Origin: Deltaproteobacteria bacterium
GTDB lineage: Bacteria > Myxococcota_C > UBA6777
DNA: 64,000 nucleotides
Assembly (NCBI GenBank): GCA_002731275.1
Contig: PCBK01000052.1
Coordinates: 186,001-250,000, forward strand
Direction of reading: 5' to 3'
The notes below the pieces were generated by a model, which was not told the origin of the DNA, did no database searches, and worked only from the letters and a program-made list of their open reading frames with translations. The translations under genes and the position numbers were made by a program. Every line of letters begins with the position of its first letter. The stretch's first letter is position 1. Positions 18,211-26,701 of the stretch are shown here, piece by piece.

Positions 18211-18942
18211 ATGACCCTTTCGACACCCACACGCATACTCACTCTTCTCCTCGCGACAAGCCTCTCCTTCGGGCTCTCTGCGTGTAAGAAGACATCATCG
18301 GCTCCGACAAATCGCTCGCTCAAACCAGACACCAAACGACGCACGACGCCCAAACAAGTCGCCAAAAAACCCGCAACCAAAAACGTCGTGTTGTTCGTGG
18401 GAGACTCACTGACCGCAGGGTTTCGCCTCGCCAAGAGCGAAGCCTTCCCATATTTGATAGGTCAACACTGGAAAAAACAGGGCGTGCCCTTTCGCACGCG
18501 CAATGCCGGTGTCAGCGGAGATACATCAGCAGGAGTGTTGCGACGCCTCAACTGGATCCTGACGCCAGATGTCCACACGGTCTTTCTCACGATCGGTGCC
18601 AATGACGGACTGCGTGGCTTTAACCTCAAGCACACCAAAAAGAATATCGCCAAGATCATCAAGACCATTCAGGCCAAAGGTGTCCGCGTACTCCTCGCCG
18701 GAATGCAAATGCCACCCAACTATGGCGCAACATACACCAAGCAATTTCGCTCCATGTACCCCGCGCTCGCCAAACAATTTACGCTCAAATTGATGCCCTT
18801 CTTGCTCAAAGATGTCGCCGGACGCAAAGAGCTCAACCTCTCCGATGGCGTCCACCCCAACGCAAAAGGCCACACCATCGTGACCAAAAATGTCCTCGCC
18901 TTCTTTCAAAAAGAACAACTCTTCGCCAAGGCAAAACGTTAA
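18211..18942 (+). CDS. tesA: SGNH-hydrolase lipoprotein (TesA-like esterase/lysophospholipase)
   Basis: A 243-residue protein starting at ATG 18211, with AGGAGG eight bases upstream. The signal peptide ends FGLSAC, a lipobox, followed by a Lys/Thr-rich linker. The SGNH catalytic blocks are all present: GDSLTAG (nucleophile Ser), NAGVSGDT (Gly), GANDGL (Asn) and DGVHPNAKGH (Asp/His pair). These match the TesA family of thioesterase/lysophospholipase L1 enzymes. E. coli TesA is a soluble periplasmic protein, so lipid anchoring is a difference. It is followed directly by ybbA- and ybbP-like genes, the same neighbours tesA has in E. coli, here all in one direction. Confidence 0.85.
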   Translation: MTLSTPTRILTLLLATSLSFGLSACKKTSSAPTNRSLKPDTKRRTTPKQVAKKPATKNVVLFVGDSLTAGFRLAKSEAFPYLIGQHWKKQGVPFRTRNAGVSGDTSAGVLRRLNWILTPDVHTVFLTIGANDGLRGFNLKHTKKNIAKIIKTIQAKGVRVLLAGMQMPPNYGATYTKQFRSMYPALAKQFTLKLMPFLLKDVAGRKELNLSDGVHPNAKGHTIVTKNVLAFFQKEQLFAKAKR

Positions 18943-18988
18943 ACCTCATCCAATCACGACGAAACAAACGCTCTCCACGGAGTTACAA

Positions 18989-19681
18989 ATGTCCGAAAAA
19001 GCCCCCCTTTTGGAGCTCAAGAAAGTCTCGAAGTCCTTCATCTCTGGAGGCAAACCGCTCACCATCCTCAACGAACTCGACCTGACGATCTATATCGGCG
19101 AGACCGTCGCGATCACAGGTCCAAGTGGCTCTGGTAAGTCTACACTGCTCGGCCTCCTCGCAGGTCTCGACACACTGAGCGCCGGTGAGATCTTCCTCGA
19201 AGGCACACCGATTCACAACTGGAACGAAGACCAACGCGCCGCATGGCGACGCACACAAGTCGGCTTTGTCTTCCAGGATTTTCGCCTCGTCCCAAGCTTT
19301 ACAGCGATCGAGAATATCTCACTCCCCCTCGAAATCCTCGGCACAGACGCCCAAGAAGCCGAACAAAAAGCCAAAGATTTCCTCGACAAACTGGGCCTCT
19401 CCGAGCGCGGTCACCACTACCCACACCAACTCTCCGGCGGGGAACAACAGCGCGTCGCCATCGGCCGCGCCTATGCCCACCAACCTAAGCTGATCTTCGC
19501 CGATGAACCGACAGGGAATCTCGATCCCAAGACCTCCGAACAAGTCCTCAAGAGCTTGATGACCATGAATGAGAACACTCACACCACACTCGCCTTGGTC
19601 ACACACGATATGGAGCTCGCCGAGACCATGGAACGCCATGTCTCCCTGAAAAACGGACGCATCGAACAACGGAAGTCATAA
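18989..19681 (+). CDS. ybbA: ABC transporter ATP-binding protein (YbbA/LolD-like)
   Basis: A 230-residue ATPase with Walker A GPSGSGKST, Q-loop VFQDFRL, signature LSGGEQQRVAIGRA, Walker B LIFADEPTGNLD and switch THD. This is the MacB/LolD/YbbA class, which powers FtsX-type permeases acting on lipids or lipoproteins. The ATG at 18989 with GGAG upstream is chosen; the longer ORF-track start would reach back into tesA. It lies 46 bases after tesA and one base before the permease gene, so the three form an operon. The tesA context favours YbbA over LolD. Confidence 0.9.
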   Translation: MSEKAPLLELKKVSKSFISGGKPLTILNELDLTIYIGETVAITGPSGSGKSTLLGLLAGLDTLSAGEIFLEGTPIHNWNEDQRAAWRRTQVGFVFQDFRLVPSFTAIENISLPLEILGTDAQEAEQKAKDFLDKLGLSERGHHYPHQLSGGEQQRVAIGRAYAHQPKLIFADEPTGNLDPKTSEQVLKSLMTMNENTHTTLALVTHDMELAETMERHVSLKNGRIEQRKS

Positions 19682-19682
19682 C

Positions 19683-22277
19683 ATGTCGAATCAACAACCA
19701 CCCATCCAGCCGACACAAGGTCTCAACCGCCTCGTCTTGCGATTGTTCATGAGGCACAAAGGACGTATGCTGTTCTTTGCCTCCTCCATCGCCATCGGCG
19801 TCGGCTTTTTGCTCGCCGTCAGTAACCTCCTCCTCGGCATCCAGGGGAACATCGCGTCTAAGTCGCGTTCACTCTTGGCCGCCGATGTCTCCATCAGAAG
19901 CTGGCGTCCCTTCGACCAAAAGACCGAAGAGACTGTTAACACACTCAAACAACAAGGCTACCGCACGACGAGACTCTACCAGTTTGTCTCGATGTTACGA
20001 CCACAACGCAAAGATGGCACACCATTTTTGGTCAGTGTCCGCGCGATTGAGCCGGCCTTCCCATTTTACGGCACGCTCAAGTTATCGCCGGCAGGTATCA
20101 AGAAGACGTTCTTTGCCAGTAAAGAGAAGGTCTGTCTCGTCGCCAAAGAAGCGATCCAAACACACAACTTGAAGCTTGGAGAGCAGGTTAAGCTCGGTCA
20201 TATCTCACTCAAAATCATCGGCTTCATCGACGAAGAACCTGACCAGGTCCTGACCGCGAGAGGGATCGCGCCACGTGTCATGATCCCCCGCGCCCTCGCC
20301 AAACAAACGGGGCTGATTCGTTTTGGCAGCCGTATCCGACACACCTATCTGATCGCTGCCAAAGCAGGCATCAAAAACACCGCTCCTGTCGCCACAGCGC
20401 TCAAGAAACAACTCGGACAATCTCTTCGCGATCCATACCTGCAAGTCCTCTCCTACACGGACTCACAGCCCAACGTCCGCGAAGTCATCGCACGTATCGC
20501 GATCTTTCTCGTCTTTGTGTCGCTCGTCGCCCTGCTCCTCGGTGCGATCGGAATGGCCGCCAGTGTCACGACCTTCCTCAACGAACAGCTACGCACTGTC
20601 GGGATCTTTCGCTGCGTAGGCTTTAGTCCTTCGGATGTCACCTCTATCTACAATCGATTGTGTCTGCTCATGGGGATACTCGGCGGGATACTCGGCGTGA
20701 TATTTGGTTCCGTGTTGAGTCTCGTGAGTGGACAAGTGCTCAATCAGCTCCTACAAGTTGGACTGGAAGTCAGCGTCCACCCGCTCTTTGTGCTTGAGAG
20801 CTTCTTTATCTCATGTGCGCTGACACTTGGACTCAATTACGCGACAGTCCGCGAGCTCGCACGTCTGTCACCACAGGAGATCTTGAGTGGTCGTCTCAAC
20901 CGCATCCAGATCTCCAGACGTGCGCTGTTTACGACAGTCGCCTTGTTCCTCATCGGCTTCTTTTTGTACGCATTGAAGACCGCTTACAGTCTGCCTGTCG
21001 CGGGATTCTTTACGATCACCATCCTCGGCTTGTTGTTGGCTTGTGTTTTGTTGATCGGTCTTTGTCTTTGGGTCATCTCGTTGATAGGTGCCCGTATCAA
21101 AGGCAGCAACCCCCTCCCCTTCGCGTTGCGACATGGCCTACGACAACTCGTACGTCAACGTGTCAGGACGATGACCTTCTTGCTCTCCCTCACCATCGGC
21201 GTCACGCTGATCAGCAGCCTGAATATCTTGCAAAACAGCCTGATCACGGACATTCAATTTGGCGACGGGCGTAAGATCCCCAGCCTGTTTATGGTCGATG
21301 TACAAACGGACCAAGTGAAGGGCATCAACAACATTCTCAAGCCTTACAAGCACGACAGAGCCGACTTCAACCCGCTCGTCAGGGCGAGGCTCACAGCGAT
21401 CAATGGCAAAGATGTTACGCCCAAAGATCTCAAGGGGATGACCCTCGAAGACCGCAGCCGCGCACGTCTGCTCTCCCGCGAGCAAAATCTCACTTACAAA
21501 GAACAGCTCAACAAAAGCGAGACCATTATCGCTGGTAAGTTCTGGGCGCCAGGCTCGGCGAAACCACAAGTCAGTGTCGAGATGCGCTTCGCAAATCGCC
21601 TGGGTCTCTCTGTCGGTGATACTGTGACATTTGATATCCAGGGACGAGAGCTAAAGGCTGAGGTCACATCGATTCGGAGCATCAACTGGATGAGTATGCT
21701 GCCCAACTTCTTTTTGGTCCTCCCCAAGAAGGTCTTGCAGCACGCTCCACAGGTCATGATCACCTCGGTCACGCTACACGACAAGAAGGACATTCCGTCG
21801 TTTCAGCGACAGCTCAACAAAGCCTATCCCAACATCAGCACGATCCAGATCGCAGGGATCCTCAAGAACGTCAAAGAGATACTTGGTTACTTTATCAAGA
21901 TCCTCAAAGGGCTGGCCTGGGCGTGTGTATTCATCGGCCTCTTACTCCTGGCGGGGACGTTGAGTATGGCGCAGGCAGAGCGGCGCAACAAGGTCGCGTT
22001 GATGCGTTCACTAGGCTGTGAACAAAAGACGATCGTGCTCATCGATTGTATCGAGTTTTTGGCGATTGGTGTGATCACGGCAGCGATCGTCGTTGGGTTG
22101 TCTTGGGGGATGAGCGCGGTGATCACATCGATGATGGATATCACCCTTCATTACGCGTGGTCCCATGCCTTGGAGGTCTTCCTCGTCGCGATCGTCCTGC
22201 CGTTGTTTGTCGGTTTGTTGACCAACCGCACGACATATAAGGCTGGTGTCATGGAAAATTTACGAAACCCCAGCTAG
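19683..22277 (+). CDS. ybbP: FtsX-type ABC transporter permease (YbbP-like)
   Basis: An 864-residue membrane protein with the long YbbP layout: an N-terminal transmembrane helix (about 30-48), a large periplasmic domain, a first FtsX core of several helices (about 265-460), a second periplasmic domain (about 500-720) and a final FtsX helix group (about 735-855). GCVGFSPSD- and RSLGCEQKT-like loops after the helices are the usual coupling sites. It is encoded one base after the ATPase. With the TesA-like lipoprotein it may handle or extract envelope lipids, which is an inference from the E. coli neighbourhood. The substrate is not known. Confidence 0.87.
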   Translation: MSNQQPPIQPTQGLNRLVLRLFMRHKGRMLFFASSIAIGVGFLLAVSNLLLGIQGNIASKSRSLLAADVSIRSWRPFDQKTEETVNTLKQQGYRTTRLYQFVSMLRPQRKDGTPFLVSVRAIEPAFPFYGTLKLSPAGIKKTFFASKEKVCLVAKEAIQTHNLKLGEQVKLGHISLKIIGFIDEEPDQVLTARGIAPRVMIPRALAKQTGLIRFGSRIRHTYLIAAKAGIKNTAPVATALKKQLGQSLRDPYLQVLSYTDSQPNVREVIARIAIFLVFVSLVALLLGAIGMAASVTTFLNEQLRTVGIFRCVGFSPSDVTSIYNRLCLLMGILGGILGVIFGSVLSLVSGQVLNQLLQVGLEVSVHPLFVLESFFISCALTLGLNYATVRELARLSPQEILSGRLNRIQISRRALFTTVALFLIGFFLYALKTAYSLPVAGFFTITILGLLLACVLLIGLCLWVISLIGARIKGSNPLPFALRHGLRQLVRQRVRTMTFLLSLTIGVTLISSLNILQNSLITDIQFGDGRKIPSLFMVDVQTDQVKGINNILKPYKHDRADFNPLVRARLTAINGKDVTPKDLKGMTLEDRSRARLLSREQNLTYKEQLNKSETIIAGKFWAPGSAKPQVSVEMRFANRLGLSVGDTVTFDIQGRELKAEVTSIRSINWMSMLPNFFLVLPKKVLQHAPQVMITSVTLHDKKDIPSFQRQLNKAYPNISTIQIAGILKNVKEILGYFIKILKGLAWACVFIGLLLLAGTLSMAQAERRNKVALMRSLGCEQKTIVLIDCIEFLAIGVITAAIVVGLSWGMSAVITSMMDITLHYAWSHALEVFLVAIVLPLFVGLLTNRTTYKAGVMENLRNPS

Positions 22278-22293
22278 CCCCCCTGAAATCAAC

Positions 22294-22617
22294 TCACTCG
22301 TCGGAGATGGATTGTAGGTACTCTTCCCACTCGATCGGGAGCATGTATTTCTTTTTGTTGTTGCACTCTTTGCAGCACGGGACGACGTTCCCCTTTGTCG
22401 TCTTTCCTCCCCGCACGATCGGCACGATATGATCCATCGTCAACTCTTTGGCCGGCACCCTCACCTTGCAGTAATGACAGACTCCCTTTCCACGCTGGTT
22501 TTTCCACCACTGTGACTTGCGCATGTCATAGGCTTTCGCCTTCTCTTTTTTGATGTGTTTTTCATCGGCGGGGGTGAAGAAGTTATCCCAATTTGTCGAG
22601 CTGTTGTCGTTATCCAT
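22294..22617 (-). CDS. HNH endonuclease domain protein
   Basis: A 107-residue protein with a complete HNH fold signature: CHYCKV zinc knuckle, MDHIVPIVRGG (first His of the active site), NVVPCCKECN (second zinc pair and Asn). A charged helix of about 45 residues precedes the domain. The ATG at 22617 is used; the codon before it is a TTG. It is the last gene of the minus-strand cluster, 12 bases after the DUF455 gene. Many such small HNH proteins are stand-alone nucleases of unknown role; no intein or intron is visible. Confidence 0.85.
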   Translation of the reverse strand: MDNDNSSTNWDNFFTPADEKHIKKEKAKAYDMRKSQWWKNQRGKGVCHYCKVRVPAKELTMDHIVPIVRGGKTTKGNVVPCCKECNNKKKYMLPIEWEEYLQSISDE

Positions 22618-22629
22618 CAAGTCTACCGT

Positions 22630-23451
22630 CTACATTTGGTTGGAATATTCATGAAGGCGAATGATAAAATCTTCGTCCAGACCGGCGTCACGTCGCGCAT
22701 CTGCGTTAAAATCGTGCCCTTTGGCCCGGAACGCCTGGTTGTGAGGAGACAGTGAGGCCAAGTACATGTCAAACGTCTTCATGTCTTCGGGGGTAAAGTG
22801 CTTGAGCCAGCGACCCCCAAAGCGAACGTGCATGATCTCATCTTCAAAGATGCGCTGCATAAGCGCTGCTGAACCTTCGTCTCCAACGCGCTCAAATGCC
22901 GCTTTAAAGTACGGTGCGTGGTCGAGATTCGCCTGCTCGAAGGTCAGGTGCATACCACAGACCCACTCTACGGGGTTGTGAAGCTCGGCCGCCACGCGCC
23001 AAAAATGGTCGTTAAGGGGTAGATCGCCAAACTTCGCGCCGAGCGCTGCGATCTGGTCCATGTACATCTGCAGGTGAAGCTGCTCGTCGAGAATGATCCG
23101 CACAAGACCCTTGCGAAACAGTTTGGGCGCGTCTGGATAAGCGAGTAAGGCCCACGCCATCATCTCCAACGCCATCAACTCGTGATTCGCGAAGGCGTGC
23201 AAACAACGAATCCTCATCTCTTTTTGGTGGAGCGCGTCTGGGTGTGGGACTTTCTTGCGTTTCTTCTTAGGTGCGACACGAATCCCCGGCGCACGTGCCG
23301 GCTGTTGCCATGCGATCGCCTCTCCGGGAGACAGATCGGAGAGCTCTGGGACGCGCGTTTGGGGATTCACCTCTCCTGCGGGATTATCCAGCTTCCCTTC
23401 GAGGGTGTCGGAAAAAAAGATACGTTCGGCAAATTCACGAATTTCCATCAT
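22630..23451 (-). CDS. DUF455 ferritin-like protein
   Basis: A 273-residue protein. The ORF-track version begins 54 residues too early, inside uup; ATG 23451 lies one base after the uup stop and fits the family. ANHELMALEMMAWAL, DEQLHLQMY, EQANLDHAP and FEDEIMHVRFG give paired Glu and ExxH motifs typical of a four-helix diiron (ferritin-like) bundle, and the whole matches DUF455. The reaction is unknown. It is tightly packed between uup and the HNH gene, so the genes are almost surely one transcript. Confidence 0.8.
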   Translation of the reverse strand: MMEIREFAERIFFSDTLEGKLDNPAGEVNPQTRVPELSDLSPGEAIAWQQPARAPGIRVAPKKKRKKVPHPDALHQKEMRIRCLHAFANHELMALEMMAWALLAYPDAPKLFRKGLVRIILDEQLHLQMYMDQIAALGAKFGDLPLNDHFWRVAAELHNPVEWVCGMHLTFEQANLDHAPYFKAAFERVGDEGSAALMQRIFEDEIMHVRFGGRWLKHFTPEDMKTFDMYLASLSPHNQAFRAKGHDFNADARRDAGLDEDFIIRLHEYSNQM

Positions 23452-23452
23452 C

Positions 23453-25261
23453 TTAGGACATTTTCTCTTCAAGTTCGGCCCAGCGGGCGTACAAGGTCTC
23501 AATCTCTTTTTGAAGCTCTTCACTGCGTTCGTAACACGCTTGCAGCTTCGTAGAGTCAGAGACAACATCCTGCGAGGACATCTCAGCCTGCACCTCTTCG
23601 AGTGTCTCTTCAAGCTCCATAATTTTGGGTTCTAGTTCGTCAAACTCCCGCTTCTCCATATAGGACAGGCGCTTCTTGGGTTTGTTTTGTGAGGGAGGAG
23701 GCGATGCGGACTTTGTCTTCTGCTTCTTCTCGGCTTTCTTTTGCGCCTTACGAGCTTCTTCCCACTGGTAGTAATCGGCGAAGAACTCGGCTTTCCCTTT
23801 GCCATTGAGCCCGAGGACGGTCGTCGAGACGCGATCCAACATGTAACGGTCGTGTGTCACAAGCAGCAACGCCCCCGAAAAACCAAGCAGGTTATCTTCG
23901 AGGACTTCGAGAGTTGGTAAGTCCAGGTCGTTTGTCGGTTCGTCGAGGATCAACAGATCGGCCGGTTCGAGCATCAAACGCGCGATCAAGATCCGGGCGC
24001 GTTCACCACCGGAGAGCAGACCAACTTGCATCCCAAGTTGCTCAGTCCGGAACAAAAAGCGCTGCGCCCAGCTCGCGACGTGATACGAACGATCGCGAAA
24101 CTGCACACTGTCCCCACCATCAGGAACAAGCGCACGTCTAAGCGTCTGCTTCGGGTCCAACTCTTCTCGGTTTTGTGAGAAGTGTACGACCTTCAAACCA
24201 TCCGCCCGCTTAATCGTCCCTGAATCTGGTTCAAGCTCACCTGTGAGCAGACGAATGAGGGTCGTCTTCCCGGAGCCGTTGGGTCCAACAAGGCCCAGAC
24301 ACTGCCTTGGAGATAAGACAAAGCTGAGATCTTCGAAGAGAACCTTCCCACCGAGCGCTTTGGCGACATGTTTGGCGACGAGCAACTCTTTGGACTTGCG
24401 ATCGGACGAGGTGAAGTCGATGTCCGTCTTGTGTTTGAGCTGATTGCGTCCTTTGACTTCGGACAGATCCTCGATCAGCTTTCCAGCCTGCTCAATACGA
24501 AATCGAGCTTTTGTCGTGCGGGCTTTCGGGCCACGTCGCAGCCACTCCACTTCACGCCGGACTTTGCTCTCCAAGGACTCTTGAATCTGTTGTTGGACTT
24601 GCAGGAACTCATCTTTTTTCAACAAAAATTGGCTGTAATTGCCATCGATGGAGAGGATCCCTTCGGGATAACGGGGATTCAACTCGATCACACGGCGCGC
24701 GACGTTCTCCAAAAAGATCCTGTCGTGAGAGATCACCAAGTACGCAAAGGAGGCGGACTTAAGGAGCTCCTCAAGCCATAAGATGCCTTCGAGATCGAGG
24801 TGGTTGGTCGGTTCATCGAGTAGCAACACGTCGGGAGAGTTGACGAGCGCACAAGCGATACTCAAGCGCTTCTTCCAGCCACCGGAGAGGACCTCTGCTT
24901 GCTGCTCATTGTCCTCAAACCCAACGCGGCTGAGAGTGATCTCCACTTGCGTGGTGCGTTCCAACTCGTCGAGTTTATCGTTGGTGATCGCGGCATATAC
25001 GATTTGGCGGATAGACTGTCCTGCGGGGAACTCGGAGACCTGCGGGACATACGCGACTTCCGTCCACTTGCGCAACGACCGCTCACCAGTGTCAGGTGAT
25101 TCGATGCCATAGAGGATCTTGAGGAATGTCGACTTTCCCGACCCGTTAGGACCGATCAGGCCAATTTTATCGCCCTCCTGGATCCCCATCGAGATGTCTT
25201 TGAAGAGTTGGCGGTTGCCGTGTGTTTTGCTGACGGATTGACAACTGAGGAGCTGCTGCAT
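23453..25261 (-). CDS. uup: ABC-F ATPase Uup
   Basis: A 602-residue soluble ABC-F protein with two ATPase cassettes. Cassette 1 has GPNGSGKST and LSGGWKKRLS with LLLDEPTNHLDLEG. Cassette 2 has GPNGSGKTT and LSGGERARILIARL with LILDEPTNDLD. Between them is the linker with EWLRRGPKARTTKARFRI, a conserved Uup segment. The C-terminus (about 520-602) is a Lys/Glu coiled coil, also typical of Uup. ABC-F proteins bind the ribosome E-site and relieve stalled translation; Uup has also been linked to precise excision of transposons. The NFACT-R gene lies 21 bases upstream, which supports a translation-related role. Confidence 0.9.
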   Translation of the reverse strand: MQQLLSCQSVSKTHGNRQLFKDISMGIQEGDKIGLIGPNGSGKSTFLKILYGIESPDTGERSLRKWTEVAYVPQVSEFPAGQSIRQIVYAAITNDKLDELERTTQVEITLSRVGFEDNEQQAEVLSGGWKKRLSIACALVNSPDVLLLDEPTNHLDLEGILWLEELLKSASFAYLVISHDRIFLENVARRVIELNPRYPEGILSIDGNYSQFLLKKDEFLQVQQQIQESLESKVRREVEWLRRGPKARTTKARFRIEQAGKLIEDLSEVKGRNQLKHKTDIDFTSSDRKSKELLVAKHVAKALGGKVLFEDLSFVLSPRQCLGLVGPNGSGKTTLIRLLTGELEPDSGTIKRADGLKVVHFSQNREELDPKQTLRRALVPDGGDSVQFRDRSYHVASWAQRFLFRTEQLGMQVGLLSGGERARILIARLMLEPADLLILDEPTNDLDLPTLEVLEDNLLGFSGALLLVTHDRYMLDRVSTTVLGLNGKGKAEFFADYYQWEEARKAQKKAEKKQKTKSASPPPSQNKPKKRLSYMEKREFDELEPKIMELEETLEEVQAEMSSQDVVSDSTKLQACYERSEELQKEIETLYARWAELEEKMS

Positions 25262-25282
25262 GGTATTTCGATTCTACCCCGT

Positions 25283-25666
25283 TTATTCGGAAGGACGGTC
25301 ATTAGAAGAAGCTTTAATGGTGTCGTAACGTTGCAACTGAACCTGACCAGCGGGCGCTCCCCTGGTCTTTTTCACGAAGCGACGTTTGCAGTAGTTCACC
25401 GCGACACGACCACCACCTTTGCTCTTACTGTAAAAGATCGCGAGTCCAGCGGCTTCGCGTAGGGTCGACTTAGGGAGCTTGTCGAGATTGCCTGGGTTGC
25501 GGACAATCACATGTGAACCCGATGTCGGCGCGACGTGAAGCCAGAAGTCGTTTTGGTCTCCAACCTTAAAGGTCAAAATATCGTTGTCTTTGGCGTTCTT
25601 CCCAACGAGGATCTCAAACCCATCGCTGGATGTAAATGTACGATATGTGCTCGAATAATCTGCCAT
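25283..25666 (-). CDS. stand-alone NFACT-R (DUF814) RNA-binding domain protein
   Basis: A 127-residue protein that consists almost wholly of the NFACT-R domain: FTSSDGFEILVGKNAKDND, then DFWLHVAPTSGSHVIVRNP and AVNYCKRRFVKKTRGAPAGQV. In full-length RqcH/NEMF this domain contacts tRNA on obstructed large ribosomal subunits. Here the NFACT-N, HhH and coiled-coil parts are missing, so it cannot act as a full RqcH. AAGG precedes the ATG. It is encoded just upstream of uup on the same strand, linking two families that act on stalled ribosomes. Confidence 0.85.
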   Translation of the reverse strand: MADYSSTYRTFTSSDGFEILVGKNAKDNDILTFKVGDQNDFWLHVAPTSGSHVIVRNPGNLDKLPKSTLREAAGLAIFYSKSKGGGRVAVNYCKRRFVKKTRGAPAGQVQLQRYDTIKASSNDRPSE

Positions 25667-25720
25667 CTCACACCTTCCTTGTGTCTTTCGTGGACTTTCT
25701 TGCTTGTCATCGTCTCAAGG

Positions 25721-26380
25721 CTACAGGCTCGTTTGAAGCAAAATCTGTGCATGCTGGTGGGGCTTCTTTGCCTTTTGACAACGTCTGCTCTTTTTGGGAT
25801 GCAAAGACAGCTCTGTCGATGCAGCCTGCTGGAAGTGGTATTTGATCAAGTCGAGATTGTACGACTTGACGGCTTTGTAAAGCGAGTCATAGCCAATGCC
25901 AACGAGCACACCAGAAGCCACAGAAAAACCAAGCGACACAATCAGGGTGCCCCAATACACAGGGTCGGAGAAGGGAAATGCCCCACCAAACGCTCCGTTG
26001 AGTGGCAACACGACGAAGACGGTTGTTTGCACAATGAGCATCGCAGCGGAGGCCATCCCGACAGCAAATCCAGCAGTCATAAAGTTGTTATAGCGTTTGG
26101 CGAACGCGATGGCATCTTTCGAACCACGAAAGACTTCAGCATAGCGCTGCCCAACAAAACCAAGCTTGACTTTCTGGCTGTTGCGTTCGAGATAAATCCC
26201 CTTCCAAAAACCATAGCGAGAGTGGATGATCATCGACTTCACCTCTTCAAAGGGTGTCTTGTCTCTTCGAAAAGACTGCTTTTTCGCGTCTGCCTTTGTC
26301 ACAGATTTTGCATCAGCGAATGATACAGTGCACAGCCACATCAAGGCACACAACACACACCCAATCCAATATCTCATCAT
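25721..26380 (-). CDS. exported membrane protein of unknown function
   Basis: I start this at the second of three tandem ATGs (26383, 26380, 26377), five bases after AAAGGA. The 219-residue protein has a signal peptide ending VSFADA, a Lys/Arg-rich segment, then two hydrophobic hairpin segments (TAGFAVGMASAAMLIVQTTVFVVL and a second near FSVASGVLVGIGY). The C-terminus is His/Lys-rich. I do not recognise the family. It is the first gene of the minus-strand cluster leading into NFACT-R and uup, but the 54-base gap allows a separate promoter. Confidence 0.55.
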   Translation of the reverse strand: MMRYWIGCVLCALMWLCTVSFADAKSVTKADAKKQSFRRDKTPFEEVKSMIIHSRYGFWKGIYLERNSQKVKLGFVGQRYAEVFRGSKDAIAFAKRYNNFMTAGFAVGMASAAMLIVQTTVFVVLPLNGAFGGAFPFSDPVYWGTLIVSLGFSVASGVLVGIGYDSLYKAVKSYNLDLIKYHFQQAASTELSLHPKKSRRCQKAKKPHQHAQILLQTSL

Positions 26381-26701
26381 CATGATCCTTTCTCGCACCG
26401 ATGAAACATCCAACGACACACCAAACAGAAGTTTTTGTTTGCATTTTCCAAAAGTATGCACAACTTTCCAGGGGCCCATCCATCTGCCTTATACATGTGC
26501 AACAACATCTAGAATACGAGTGATTCGAAAACAACGGAGTCAGGGTAAACCTGAGCCTGTTGGATGGAAAAGGCTTTGGATCTTCCTGTAGAGGTATAGA
26601 CCAAATCGCGATATTCTGAAAGCCCAGCATCCAAGAGAACACAATAGAAGCTTTGTCCCCACTGGGCGTATTCCACTCTTTCGACATACGACTGGAGTCA
26701 T
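26381..26701. other. divergent intergenic region
   Basis: About 320 bases between divergent genes. It should contain promoters for the exported protein (minus) and for the ABC exporter (plus). No gene, repeat or RNA is recognisable; the short ORFs over it share no family features. Confidence 0.35.

Noticed and set aside
22294-22617. HNH protein as a homing endonuclease of an intron or intein
   Set aside because: No interrupted gene or intron-like structure is next to it; it sits cleanly at the end of an operon.
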